64,000 nucleotides of DNA from Alkalimarinus coralli (GTDB taxonomy: Bacteria; Pseudomonadota; Gammaproteobacteria; Pseudomonadales; Oleiphilaceae): NCBI RefSeq assembly GCF_023650515.1, contig NZ_CP096016.1:3536001-3600000 (forward strand), read 5' to 3'. Below are positions 37,961 to 45,937 of the stretch, one piece after another. The notes under the pieces were generated by a model. The model had not been told where the DNA came from. It worked only from the letters and a program-made list of their open reading frames with translations, and did not search any database. The translations under genes were made by a program, and so were the position numbers. The stretch's first letter is position 1. Each line of letters opens with the position of its first letter.

Positions 37961-38033
37961 TAGCGGATTAAACAGTAGCGGATTAAATAGTAGCGGATTA
38001 AACAGTGGTGGATTAAATAGTGGCGGAATAATC
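37959..38033. repeat. Five 15-bp tandem repeats upstream of moaB
   Basis: Five head-to-tail units of AGTAGCGGATTAAAY (the last two diverge, AGTGGYGGA) start at the stop codon of the upstream gene. The gap from here to moaB is 242 bp. Confidence 0.93.
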
Positions 38034-38150
38034 TATGCGTACACAGGAGCGGCTCAGGATAAAACAAACCAACTATTGATACAGGTAAACTTGCGAGGCG
38101 GTCAGGGAATGATAGTATGGGCGTCAACCCGTTTAAATTTTGGGAAGACC

Positions 38151-38195
38151 CGCTTTAGGAATACTCGCTTTAGGAATACCAGCTTTAGGAATACT
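38151..38195. repeat. Three 15-bp tandem repeats at the moaB start
   Basis: Three units of CGCTTTAGGAATACT lie directly before moaB. Each contains AGGA, so the array multiplies a Shine-Dalgarno-like motif; the last one is about 11 bases from the moaB ATG. Confidence 0.9.
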
Positions 38196-38202
38196 ACGAC
38201 TC

Positions 38203-38763
38203 ATGAGTGCTGCTACTGATTTTGTTTCACTAAATATTGCCGTATTAACTGTTTCTGATACTCGCACCTACGAAAATGATACATCAGGCCAGGCCCTGGT
38301 CGATGCTCTGGAAGAAACAGGGCACAAATTAATCGACCGCAATTTAATTCCTGACGACATCTACCAGATGCGCGCGGTGGTCTCCCAGTGGATCGCGAGA
38401 CCCGACGTACAGGCGGTTATCGTGACAGGCGGCACCGGCTTTACTGACCGGGACAGCACGCCTGAGGCGCTTACCCCCATCTTCGATAAACAAGTTAAAG
38501 GCTTTGGGGAGCTATTCCGGCAAGTATCTTACGAAGAGATCGGCTCCTCCACCATTCAATCCCGGGCCTTCGCAGGCCTTGCCAACAACACGGTTATTTT
38601 CTGTTTACCCGGCTCGACGGGGGCTTGCCGTACAGGTTGGAACAAAATTATCAAAGAACAACTGGATAGTACCCACCGCCCATGTAACTTTGTTGGTTTA
38701 CTCTCAGGCAAGCAGCATCAGCCTGTAGATACGGTTAAACCATATTGCGGGCCACGAGGCTAA
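38203..38763 (+). CDS. moaB: Molybdopterin adenylyltransferase-like MoaB/Mog protein
   Basis: Acts in molybdenum cofactor synthesis; MoaB/Mog proteins bind or adenylylate molybdopterin. The MoCF_biosynth fold is clear: IAVLTVSDTRTYENDTSG near residue 13, the VIVTGGTGFTDRDSTPEAL loop and FCLPGSTGAC. I start at ATG 38203 (MSAATDFVSLN); the frame is open upstream through the tandem repeats but those residues are repeat-encoded. The length is 186 aa. moeA follows 32 bases later. Confidence 0.93.
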   Translation: MSAATDFVSLNIAVLTVSDTRTYENDTSGQALVDALEETGHKLIDRNLIPDDIYQMRAVVSQWIARPDVQAVIVTGGTGFTDRDSTPEALTPIFDKQVKGFGELFRQVSYEEIGSSTIQSRAFAGLANNTVIFCLPGSTGACRTGWNKIIKEQLDSTHRPCNFVGLLSGKQHQPVDTVKPYCGPRG

Positions 38764-38795
38764 CAATCACTATCAGAGTCTTATAGGGGTAAACA

Positions 38796-40049
38796 ATGAG
38801 TTGTTGTGACCGAGGTCAGCTTCGTTCAGTTGACGCCATGTTGGAAGAGTTGCTAAGCAAAGCGGTGCCTGTCGAGCAGAGCATCAGCGTTCATGTCGCA
38901 GATGCGCTCGGTAAAGTGCTGGCGAAAGACGTCATATCAGGTATCGATGTACCACCGCACAATAACAGCGCGGTCGACGGGTATGCCGTGAATATAGAGG
39001 ACTGTCAGCAAGCCGGGACGGTCAAACTGGACATATCCCAGCGCATCCCTGCCGGCTCAGTGCCGCAACCACTTAAACCGGGCACTGCAGCCCGCATTTT
39101 TACAGGTGCAACCATTCCCGAAGGGGCAACGGCAGTTGTTATGCAGGAAGACTGCACAGAGCTGGATGGCTCACAGTCTGGCACAAAAGCGGTATCGCTG
39201 CCTTGCAACCTTACCATGAAGCAAAACATCCGCCCTCAGGGTCAGGATATCCAAACCAATCAGGTCATTCTGAAAAAAGGCCACCGCGTCCGCGCGCAAG
39301 ACATGGGCCTGATGGCGTCCATTGGTGTTTCTGACATTGAGGTCTATCGCCCATTAAAAGTGGCCATTCTCTCGACAGGTGATGAACTGGTCGAACCCGG
39401 AGAAACCGTCAACGAAGGACAGATATACAACTCAAATCGTTACACGTTGAAAGGGCTTCTGGACGGCTTTGGCTTTGAAATTGTCGATTTTGGCATTGTC
39501 GAAGACACTCTGGATGCCACCATTACAGCCCTCACCAAAGCGTCTCAATCAGCCGATGTAATCATCACCAGCGGTGGGGTATCGGTGGGAGAAGAGGATC
39601 ATGTTAAAGCGGCCATCAACACGCTTGGCGAGCTGAATCTTTGGCGGCTTGCCATCAAACCCGGTAAACCCTTTGCTTATGGCCGGGTTGGCAACACACC
39701 GGTCATCGGCCTGCCCGGCAACCCCGGTGCCGTTTTCGTAACGTTCTGTATATTGGCCCGCCCCTTTCTGCTTAAAAGTCAGGGCGCAGAGCGTTTCAAC
39801 GCACGCTCTTTTAAACTGCCGCTTGCCTTTAGCCTGAAAAAGCCGGGCAAACGCCGAGAGTACCTGCGAACCCGACTGAACTATGAAAGCGGTGTTGCAA
39901 CAATAGAAAACCACCCCAATCAAAGTTCGGGAGTATTGAGCTCTGCCTCCTGGGCTGATGGTTTCGCCATTATTCCTGAACACACGGTGCCCGAGAAGGG
40001 TGATTTGGTTGAGTTTTGCCCGTTCTCCGAACTTTTTGGCAACGGTTAA
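38796..40049 (+). CDS. moeA: Molybdopterin molybdenumtransferase
   Basis: Inserts molybdenum into adenylylated molybdopterin. The MoeA blocks are present: VPPHNNSAVDGYA, the ARIFTGATIPEGATAVVMQED segment (here split as two motifs), the MoCF domain with STGDELVEPG and ITSGGVSVGEEDHV, and LPGNPGAVFV. It ends in the beta-barrel domain IV. The length of 417 aa is typical. Placed between moaB and moaD, it forms the cofactor cluster serving NapA further right. Confidence 0.97.
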   Translation: MSCCDRGQLRSVDAMLEELLSKAVPVEQSISVHVADALGKVLAKDVISGIDVPPHNNSAVDGYAVNIEDCQQAGTVKLDISQRIPAGSVPQPLKPGTAARIFTGATIPEGATAVVMQEDCTELDGSQSGTKAVSLPCNLTMKQNIRPQGQDIQTNQVILKKGHRVRAQDMGLMASIGVSDIEVYRPLKVAILSTGDELVEPGETVNEGQIYNSNRYTLKGLLDGFGFEIVDFGIVEDTLDATITALTKASQSADVIITSGGVSVGEEDHVKAAINTLGELNLWRLAIKPGKPFAYGRVGNTPVIGLPGNPGAVFVTFCILARPFLLKSQGAERFNARSFKLPLAFSLKKPGKRREYLRTRLNYESGVATIENHPNQSSGVLSSASWADGFAIIPEHTVPEKGDLVEFCPFSELFGNG

Positions 40050-40083
40050 CTCAAACTATAAGCCCAAAACAATCGGAGCTAAG

Positions 40084-40137
40084 CAAACGATAGAGCCGAC
40101 GCAAACGACAGGGCCAACACCCGCTATTGGGCCTACA
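40084..40137. repeat. Three degenerate 18-bp repeats between moeA and moaD
   Basis: CAAACGATAGAGCCGACG, CAAACGACAGGGCCAACA and CCCGCTATTGGGCCTACA share spacing and the RGCCNACR core. They fill most of the 134-bp gap. Confidence 0.6.
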
Positions 40138-40183
40138 ATGAGCCAACGCCCCAGCAATACAACAAAGAGCAAACAGCAGATTA

Positions 40184-40444
40184 ATGAGCCAGACTATGAA
40201 AGTACTATTCTTTGCCAGCCTGAGAGAACGACTGAACTGCGACCAGGAGGAGTGGACAGATACCGCTGGCATCACATCGCCACAGGATATTATTAACCGA
40301 CTCATTGAGCGCGGTGCACCTTGGAATGAAGCATTGCAAAATGGCAAGCTATTAGTCTCGATCAACCAAGAGATGGCGCACTTAAACAGTCAGCTAGAGC
40401 CAACGGATGAAGTGGCTTTTTTCCCTCCAGTCACAGGGGGTTAA
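40184..40444 (+). CDS. moaD: Molybdopterin synthase sulfur-carrier subunit
   Basis: A ubiquitin-like sulfur carrier. The start KVLFFASLRERLNCD and the C-terminal FFPPVTGG, with the terminal Gly-Gly that becomes a thiocarboxylate, are diagnostic. Either ATG 40184 or ATG 40196 could be the start; the second gives the more usual MKVLFFAS opening. It pairs with moaE, which begins 6 bases after the stop. Confidence 0.96.
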   Translation: MSQTMKVLFFASLRERLNCDQEEWTDTAGITSPQDIINRLIERGAPWNEALQNGKLLVSINQEMAHLNSQLEPTDEVAFFPPVTGG

Positions 40445-40450
40445 CAGTTA

Positions 40451-40918
40451 ATGATACGAATTCAGAAAGAAGATTTTAATGTCCAGGAAGAAATGGACGC
40501 ATTTAAATCGGACTGCCCAAAAATCGGGGCTATTTGTTGTTTTACCGGCCTTGTCAGAGAGTTTGGAGATCGTACCGACCTAACCGGCATGTTCCTTGAG
40601 CACTATCCGGGGATGACCGAAAAAGCACTGCAAAAAATCATTAATCAAGCGCATGAAAGGTGGCCAATTGAACATGTTCGGGTGATCCACCGGGTCGGAG
40701 AACTTAACCTGAGCGACCAAATTGTTTTTGTTGGCGTCAGCAGCGCGCATCGAGAAGCGTCATTTGCCGCCTGTGAGTTTATTATGGACTACCTGAAAGT
40801 AGAGGCTCCTTTCTGGAAAAAAGAGCGCACCACATCGGGTGAGAACTGGGTGGAAGAGAAAGGTACAGACCAGCAGCGTGCAGAGCGCTGGAAAGATCAG
40901 ACAACGCTAAAAGATTGA
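40451..40918 (+). CDS. moaE: Molybdopterin synthase catalytic subunit
   Basis: Large subunit of molybdopterin synthase; it moves sulfur from MoaD to precursor Z. Family segments are GAICCFTGLVREFGD, LEHYPGMTEKAL, HRVGELNLSDQIVFVGVSSAHR and the C-terminal APFWKKE with its active-site lysine. The length of 155 aa is typical. moaA and moaC, needed to make precursor Z, are not in this window. Confidence 0.97.
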   Translation: MIRIQKEDFNVQEEMDAFKSDCPKIGAICCFTGLVREFGDRTDLTGMFLEHYPGMTEKALQKIINQAHERWPIEHVRVIHRVGELNLSDQIVFVGVSSAHREASFAACEFIMDYLKVEAPFWKKERTTSGENWVEEKGTDQQRAERWKDQTTLKD

Positions 40919-40934
40919 ACCACGACTGCCAAGA

Positions 40935-41549
40935 TTAATGGCGACCCCGCTGCATAAGCGTTTCAAACTCTTCAGACGAATTAACATTCAGAAAACCCTC
41001 TGGTTGGTCGGAAAAGTCGCAACAAACCAGATTATTCTGTTTCAGCCACTTCATCATGCGCCTTTCGCCCGATGCAAGGTATTGGCTGATACTGCCCGCC
41101 AGTGACACCGGAACCAGTAAATGCAGCGGATGAAGCCGTTCGCCATCATCTACCGCAATGGTCGCACCGGGGTTTTGTTCAAGGCAACGCAACATTCGTT
41201 CTGCGAAATCCTCAGGCAAGGCGGGAGTATCACAAGGCGATACCAGCAAGTAATCAGCATCAGACGCCAGCAGTAAGGACTTTAGACCCGCTAAAGGGCC
41301 TTCAAATGCCCCGTCACCGTCACTGACCACCAAGTCAGCCAGAGGCCAATACTGGTCGCTATTGCGATTGCAGTTAATAATCAGTTTACGAGTATAAGGT
41401 TTTAGACGCTTGATAATGTGGCGAGCAAACTCCACGCCCTGCCATTGCAGTAGCCCTTTATCGGCACCATCAAGACGTGACCCCAAACCGCCTGCGATAA
41501 TTCCCGCATCAATGGTTAGCCCTGCCACATTCATCAACTGCTTATTCAT
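40935..41549 (-). CDS. mobA: Molybdenum cofactor guanylyltransferase
   Basis: Adds GMP to the molybdenum cofactor, giving the bis-MGD form that NapA needs. The nucleotide-binding motif is GGLGSRLDGADKGL at about residues 20-33, followed by EGPLAGLKSLL and SPCDTPALP. I start at ATG 41549; the frame also has a TTG just before it. It converges with moaE. Up to the next gene at 41773 there is a 223-bp gap in which I see nothing. Confidence 0.94.
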   Translation of the reverse strand: MNKQLMNVAGLTIDAGIIAGGLGSRLDGADKGLLQWQGVEFARHIIKRLKPYTRKLIINCNRNSDQYWPLADLVVSDGDGAFEGPLAGLKSLLLASDADYLLVSPCDTPALPEDFAERMLRCLEQNPGATIAVDDGERLHPLHLLVPVSLAGSISQYLASGERRMMKWLKQNNLVCCDFSDQPEGFLNVNSSEEFETLMQRGRH

Positions 41550-41772
41550 CAATATCTACTACCTGCCTATCAGCGCCCTATTTTGGCTGACAGTATAAGT
41601 GATGCGCTTTTCATAACCAACAGAGCGAATAACCTTCCCCTAAACTGACAGCACCTAAATCAACGACTAAACTGATAAATAATCGTTTTAATTTATAACT
41701 CCCGAAGCCTGCTGCCTGGTCAGGCAACCCATAGCCTGCTCTGCACATGAGTTATTCTGGAGGGAGGTCAGC

Positions 41773-42699
41773 ATGAAACATCACGCTTCATTCGAGTCGT
41801 ACCGGAAAATCCATGGGTTAGAAAAGCTCACACCACACACCGTCGAAGAAATACAATCAGGTCACTTTGACATCAATAAAGCTCAACGATTCATAGCCTT
41901 TCAAACACGCATCAATAGCGAACTGCTCAATCACAAAGTCATTACCCATAACCCCTATACCCGCTGGTTTAGCAAATCAACGCCCAATGACGCACAGATT
42001 AAGCAACTCATCGTTCAGTTTTCTGTTTTCTCGAACCAGTTTCTTGTTGCGCAACTTGAGAAGATGATTAACGCAGAGAGCATTGAAGAGATGCGTGCGT
42101 CTAAAGAGATACTGGCCAACGAAATAGGCGTGGTATACAAAAAGAATCCCCAGCAGACCCACTCTGAAGGTGATCAACCTGCACTGACTAAAGATGAACG
42201 TGACTTTGGTGACATTGAAGGCAGTATCGAAGGCGGCAACTTCCATTTCAAAGCCGCTCATTTCGAGCTGCTTAACCGAATGGCCAGCCATCTGGGTATA
42301 ACATTCGAGCAATTGGGCAGACGCCAGTTTGGCACCCAGAAAACACTGTTTTTTTGCGATGAGCTTATCAGGCTCTATGGTGCTGCTGACTATGCCACCT
42401 CAACCGCTGCATCATACGCGGTTGAAAACTGGGCCGCCGCCGGTTTTTGGGATGAGTTAGTAGAGGGCCTCTCTCGCTATAAAACCAGCAGAAAGCTAGA
42501 TGCTCTGCCTCTGACATTCTTTACCTGGCACGCCAAGCTTGAGGCCAATCATGCCAACCACACCCAGGAAGAACTTGAGAGTTACTATTTTAATAACACG
42601 GTCGACGAAGACCTGTTCATTACCCGAGGCAATGAAATGCTGGATGGCGTTTTCGCCTTTTGGCAGGGGCTGGACGAAGACCGAAAGCGGATACATTAA
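41773..42699 (+). CDS. Haem-oxygenase-like (HDO-type) metalloenzyme, function unknown
   Basis: A soluble 308-aa helical protein. The C-terminal half shows the metal-ligand pattern of haem-oxygenase-like diiron proteins: E218 in AVENWAAAGF, then H253, E257 and H260 in TWHAKLEANHANH. Earlier helices contain the family-like FSNQFLVAQLEKM and ILANEIGVVYKK. Members of this superfamily are diiron oxidases, oxygenases or cofactor-degrading enzymes acting on many small molecules, so the substrate cannot be told. GGAGGGAGG lies about 6 bases upstream of the ATG. A CDGSH iron-sulfur protein follows 60 bases later on the same strand and could be its electron donor. Confidence 0.65.
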   Translation: MKHHASFESYRKIHGLEKLTPHTVEEIQSGHFDINKAQRFIAFQTRINSELLNHKVITHNPYTRWFSKSTPNDAQIKQLIVQFSVFSNQFLVAQLEKMINAESIEEMRASKEILANEIGVVYKKNPQQTHSEGDQPALTKDERDFGDIEGSIEGGNFHFKAAHFELLNRMASHLGITFEQLGRRQFGTQKTLFFCDELIRLYGAADYATSTAASYAVENWAAAGFWDELVEGLSRYKTSRKLDALPLTFFTWHAKLEANHANHTQEELESYYFNNTVDEDLFITRGNEMLDGVFAFWQGLDEDRKRIH

Positions 42700-42759
42700 A
42701 CATGTTTGACCACGCTGGCCAATAAACGCCCCCGGCACAGACTAAAGGAAGACAGCAGT

Positions 42760-42999
42760 ATGAGCAGCCCAAAACGAGCATCTGACCCCCCCTATCTGGT
42801 CGAGACAGAGGCGGGAAAAACATACTTTTGGTGCGCATGTGGCCAAAGTAAAAACCAGCCATTTTGCGATGGCTCTCACAAAGGTACGGCGTTTACGCCC
42901 GTAAGCTACCATGCTACGACAGCCAAGCGGGTGTTCTTTTGCGGCTGCAAACAAACGGCAAATCAACCGCTATGTGATGGTAGCCATAAAAAGTCGTAG
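42760..42999 (+). CDS. CDGSH iron-sulfur domain protein (two motifs)
   Basis: A small 79-aa protein with two tandem CDGSH modules: WCACGQSKNQPFCDGSH and FCGCKQTANQPLCDGSH. Each module holds three cysteines and one histidine that bind a 2Fe-2S cluster. It starts at ATG 42760 with AAGGAAG upstream; the frame is open further back but less credible. The role is redox or electron transfer. It lies directly after the HDO-like gene and converges with maiA 4 bases away. Confidence 0.93.
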   Translation: MSSPKRASDPPYLVETEAGKTYFWCACGQSKNQPFCDGSHKGTAFTPVSYHATTAKRVFFCGCKQTANQPLCDGSHKKS

Positions 43000-43003
43000 C
43001 CTG

Positions 43004-43645
43004 TTACTCTGCGTCAGGTTGCTGCTCTGGCGCGGCATCACGAAATGCCTGTAGCTCGATACAGTGCTGGTATATTGCATTGATCTTAGGGAAAGGTATC
43101 AGATCAAAATTGAAACGAATCGCGTTATAAACTTGTGGAATCAGGAATATTTCCGCCATCGAAACCTGATCATGGAAACAGTATCCGCCACCACACCCCT
43201 CTTCCAGCAGTGTTTCTATCGCCTCAAAACCTCTGGCTAACCAGTGGAAATACCAGTCAGTTTTAACCTGTTCATTGTGGCCGAGCGGACCTTCAATATA
43301 TTTTAGTACTCGCAAGTTGTTAAGCGGGTGAATATCGCATGCAATGACTTGAACCAGCGCCCGTACTCTGGCTCGATCAATAAGGCTTTCAGGCAGCAAC
43401 GGTGGTGACGAGTAGCGCTCCTCCAAATACTCAATAATCGCGCTGGACTGGGTAATAATCTGGCCGTCGACGTCCAGTGTCGGCACCAAACACTGCGGGT
43501 TAACATCAGTGTATTCAGCAGAATATTGCTCCCCCCCGTTTCGAACAAGGTGAACCGGTTTACAGTCATAAGGAAGCCTTTTGATGTTTAGGGCGATCCT
43601 TACCCGGTAAGCCGCTGATGAGCGATAATAACTATAAAGCTTCAT
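43004..43645 (-). CDS. maiA: Maleylacetoacetate isomerase
   Basis: Zeta-class glutathione transferase that turns maleylacetoacetate into fumarylacetoacetate. The N-terminus KLYSYYRSSAAYRVRIAL corresponds to the family's SSCS/AYRVRIAL glutathione site; VPTLDVDGQIITQSSAIIEYLEE (in two parts) and HPLNNLRVL continue the fold. The length of 213 aa is typical. It is the last gene of hpd-hmgA-fahA-maiA. Confidence 0.95.
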   Translation of the reverse strand: MKLYSYYRSSAAYRVRIALNIKRLPYDCKPVHLVRNGGEQYSAEYTDVNPQCLVPTLDVDGQIITQSSAIIEYLEERYSSPPLLPESLIDRARVRALVQVIACDIHPLNNLRVLKYIEGPLGHNEQVKTDWYFHWLARGFEAIETLLEEGCGGGYCFHDQVSMAEIFLIPQVYNAIRFNFDLIPFPKINAIYQHCIELQAFRDAAPEQQPDAE

Positions 43646-43727
43646 ACCCCTTTCCCCCAGCTATAACAGTGTATATAACGATTAAAATCACGACCTGGAA
43701 ACACGGTGAGTTAGCAATCTAACAATC

Positions 43728-44708
43728 TTAAATCCGAACCACCCGCTGCTCTATCGCACCAAAAATTGACTCCCCAGTCTTATCAAACATTTCAATCTTC
43801 ACCCGATCCCCAGCGTTTAAAAAGGGACTAGAGATATCTCCGGTGCCTAACTTTTCAAGCATTCTTTTTTCTGCGATACATGATGAGCCGACAGATGCGT
43901 CTTTATTAGAGACCGTGCCCGACCCCACAATGGTGCCAGCAGTTAAGGTGCGGGTTTTTGCCGCATGGGAAATCAACGAAGGAAAATCAAAGGTCATATC
44001 GCACCCGGCATCAGGCGAACCAAATAACTGCTCATTTAGATGGCTTAACAGAGGAAGGTGCAGCTTGGCGCCATCCCAGGCATCACCGAGTTCATCAGGC
44101 GTCACCGCAACAGGAGAGAATGCCGTCGAAGGTTTGCTGTGGAAAAAGCCAAACCCTTTTGCCAGCTCTGAGGGAATCAGGTTGCGCAATGAAATATCAT
44201 TTACCAGCATGATTAGCACAATGGACTCCCGGGCCGCCGCGCTGGACACGCCCATCGCAACGTCATTGGTAATGATGGCCACCTCAGCCTCAAAGTCCAG
44301 CCCCCAGCGTTCATCCTGCAATGGTATTGCGTCAGCCGGCCCCAAAAAAGAATCACTTCCTCCCTGATACATTAATGGATCAGACCAGAATGACTCAGGC
44401 ATTTCAGCCCCTCTGGCTTTCCGAACCAGCTCAACATGGTTTACATAGGCACTACCATCCGCCCACTGGTAGGCCCGTGGCAAGGGAGACTCCAGCTCAC
44501 ACTCGGCAAATGCAAACACACCGTCCAATTTACCGTCGTTCAGCTGCTGGTAACGCTGCTGTAGCTCGGGCTCGATGCTTTTCCACTGATCAAGCGCGCC
44601 TTGCAATGTCAATGCGATGTCAGGTACATACACGGCCGCCCGTAAATTCTTACTGACCAGAACCAGCTCACCATCTCGACTCCCGTTTCTTAACGTTGCC
44701 AGTTTCAC
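43728..44708 (-). CDS. fahA: Fumarylacetoacetase
   Basis: Cleaves fumarylacetoacetate to fumarate and acetoacetate, the last step of tyrosine breakdown. Metal- and substrate-site segments include ERWGLDFEAEVAIITNDV, LVNDISLRNLIP and GSGTVSNKDA. I start at GTG 44708 (MKLATLRNGSRDGE), 5 bases after AGGAGG; a TTG three bases earlier is the other option. This is the short bacterial form of about 326 aa. Confidence 0.95.
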   Translation of the reverse strand: MKLATLRNGSRDGELVLVSKNLRAAVYVPDIALTLQGALDQWKSIEPELQQRYQQLNDGKLDGVFAFAECELESPLPRAYQWADGSAYVNHVELVRKARGAEMPESFWSDPLMYQGGSDSFLGPADAIPLQDERWGLDFEAEVAIITNDVAMGVSSAAARESIVLIMLVNDISLRNLIPSELAKGFGFFHSKPSTAFSPVAVTPDELGDAWDGAKLHLPLLSHLNEQLFGSPDAGCDMTFDFPSLISHAAKTRTLTAGTIVGSGTVSNKDASVGSSCIAEKRMLEKLGTGDISSPFLNAGDRVKIEMFDKTGESIFGAIEQRVVRI

Positions 44709-44750
44709 CAAGACCTCCTAAACCCATTACCTTAAGCAATAAACAAGTGA

Positions 44751-45878
44751 TCAAGTCTCCTGCCAGCTATTGACATACCCTTGCCACTCCACACTCGGCA
44801 TGCCGTCAGCAATATTCATCCCGTCTCGGGTATCAATCATTACGGCTACTTCATCGGTCTCTTTTTTTGCAGCTTTCAAGCCTGTTTTGTACGCCTTGGG
44901 ATGAGGGCCATGGGTGAAACCACACGGATGAAACGTCAGCATCCCTGGCTCAATATGATCCCGGCTAAAAAACGTGCCTGCGTGATAGAAAATAATCTCA
45001 TCAAAGTCATCGTTGCTATGATAAAAAGGTACTTTTAATGCTCCAGGGTCACTTTCCATCGGCCTCGGCACGAAGGTGCATACAACAAATCGGCGGGTCA
45101 GAAAGGTGGTGTGGGCAGACGGCGGCAAGTGGTAGCGGTGGCTCATCAACGGCCTGATATCTCGCCAATTCAGTCTGACAACAGACACCTCTCCATGCCA
45201 GCCCACAGCATCAAGTGGGTTATACGGGTATTCAATAATCGAACAGCCGCCCGACCGCTTAACCTCGACCTGCCAGGGATTTTCGTCCTGCTGCTGAATG
45301 AACGTCTCATTGATCTCGGGAGAGTCAAGAATAGCCGGGTCAAAGATCGCATGCTGCCCAACAAGGCCCTTATCGGGCAGCCCGTAGTATTCGTTCGTCG
45401 CTTCAATCATAAGAACGGTCATCGGCTCAATAATCTCGAACCGCCATAAACATGAACGAGGTATTAACAGGTAATCGCCCTCTTTTACATGCAAATGGCC
45501 GTAGTCACAAAACAGCTCCCCACACCCTTTGTGTATAAACAGCAGGTCATCACCGTCAGCATTTCTAACCAGTGATGACATACTCTGCTCACAGCGCCAA
45601 ATTCTGATTTTACAATGTGCGTTGCTCAGCATGAGCGGCGCCTGCCATGGAGAGGTAGGTGCAATTGGCAGGGCCAACAGATTATAGGCGCGCGGTTTGA
45701 GATCACCTTCCCAGCGGGTCCACCCGGTTGGTGCGTGCTTGTGGTGTATATGAGTCGCCGGGCCAAAAAAACCTTCCCGACTTACTTCTCGCTCATAGCG
45801 TCCCTCTCCTGGCAGGTCAGCATGAGCCTGCCGAGAGGATATTCCCTTGCGTTGTGGAAAGCTCATTCGACGAATCAT
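44751..45878 (-). CDS. hmgA: Homogentisate 1,2-dioxygenase
   Basis: Iron enzyme that opens the homogentisate ring. The sequence is of the HgmA family in its shorter bacterial form (375 aa): GRYEREVSREGFFGPATHIHHKHAPTGW (two consecutive motifs), cupin segments GCGELFCDYGHLHVKEGDYLLIP (two motifs), and a C-terminal metal site with DEIIFYHAGTF and LTFHPCGFTHGPHP. GAGGAAAG lies upstream of the ATG. The neighbours hpd and fahA fix the pathway. Confidence 0.95.
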   Translation of the reverse strand: MIRRMSFPQRKGISSRQAHADLPGEGRYEREVSREGFFGPATHIHHKHAPTGWTRWEGDLKPRAYNLLALPIAPTSPWQAPLMLSNAHCKIRIWRCEQSMSSLVRNADGDDLLFIHKGCGELFCDYGHLHVKEGDYLLIPRSCLWRFEIIEPMTVLMIEATNEYYGLPDKGLVGQHAIFDPAILDSPEINETFIQQQDENPWQVEVKRSGGCSIIEYPYNPLDAVGWHGEVSVVRLNWRDIRPLMSHRYHLPPSAHTTFLTRRFVVCTFVPRPMESDPGALKVPFYHSNDDFDEIIFYHAGTFFSRDHIEPGMLTFHPCGFTHGPHPKAYKTGLKAAKKETDEVAVMIDTRDGMNIADGMPSVEWQGYVNSWQET

Positions 45879-45937
45879 CTACTTTCCTCGCTCGTCTTTA
45901 TATCGGGACTTAAGACTTACTTTGACAGCATTAGCGT

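Noticed and set aside
37342-38195. Possible CRISPR array because of short repeats near 38 kb
   Set aside because: The units are 15 bp, contiguous and without spacers, and no cas genes are present.
37947-38219. 90-codon repeat-rich frame between the small protein and moaB
   Set aside because: It overlaps both 15-bp arrays and the moaB start. It is kept only as a low-level question in the findings, not as a gene.
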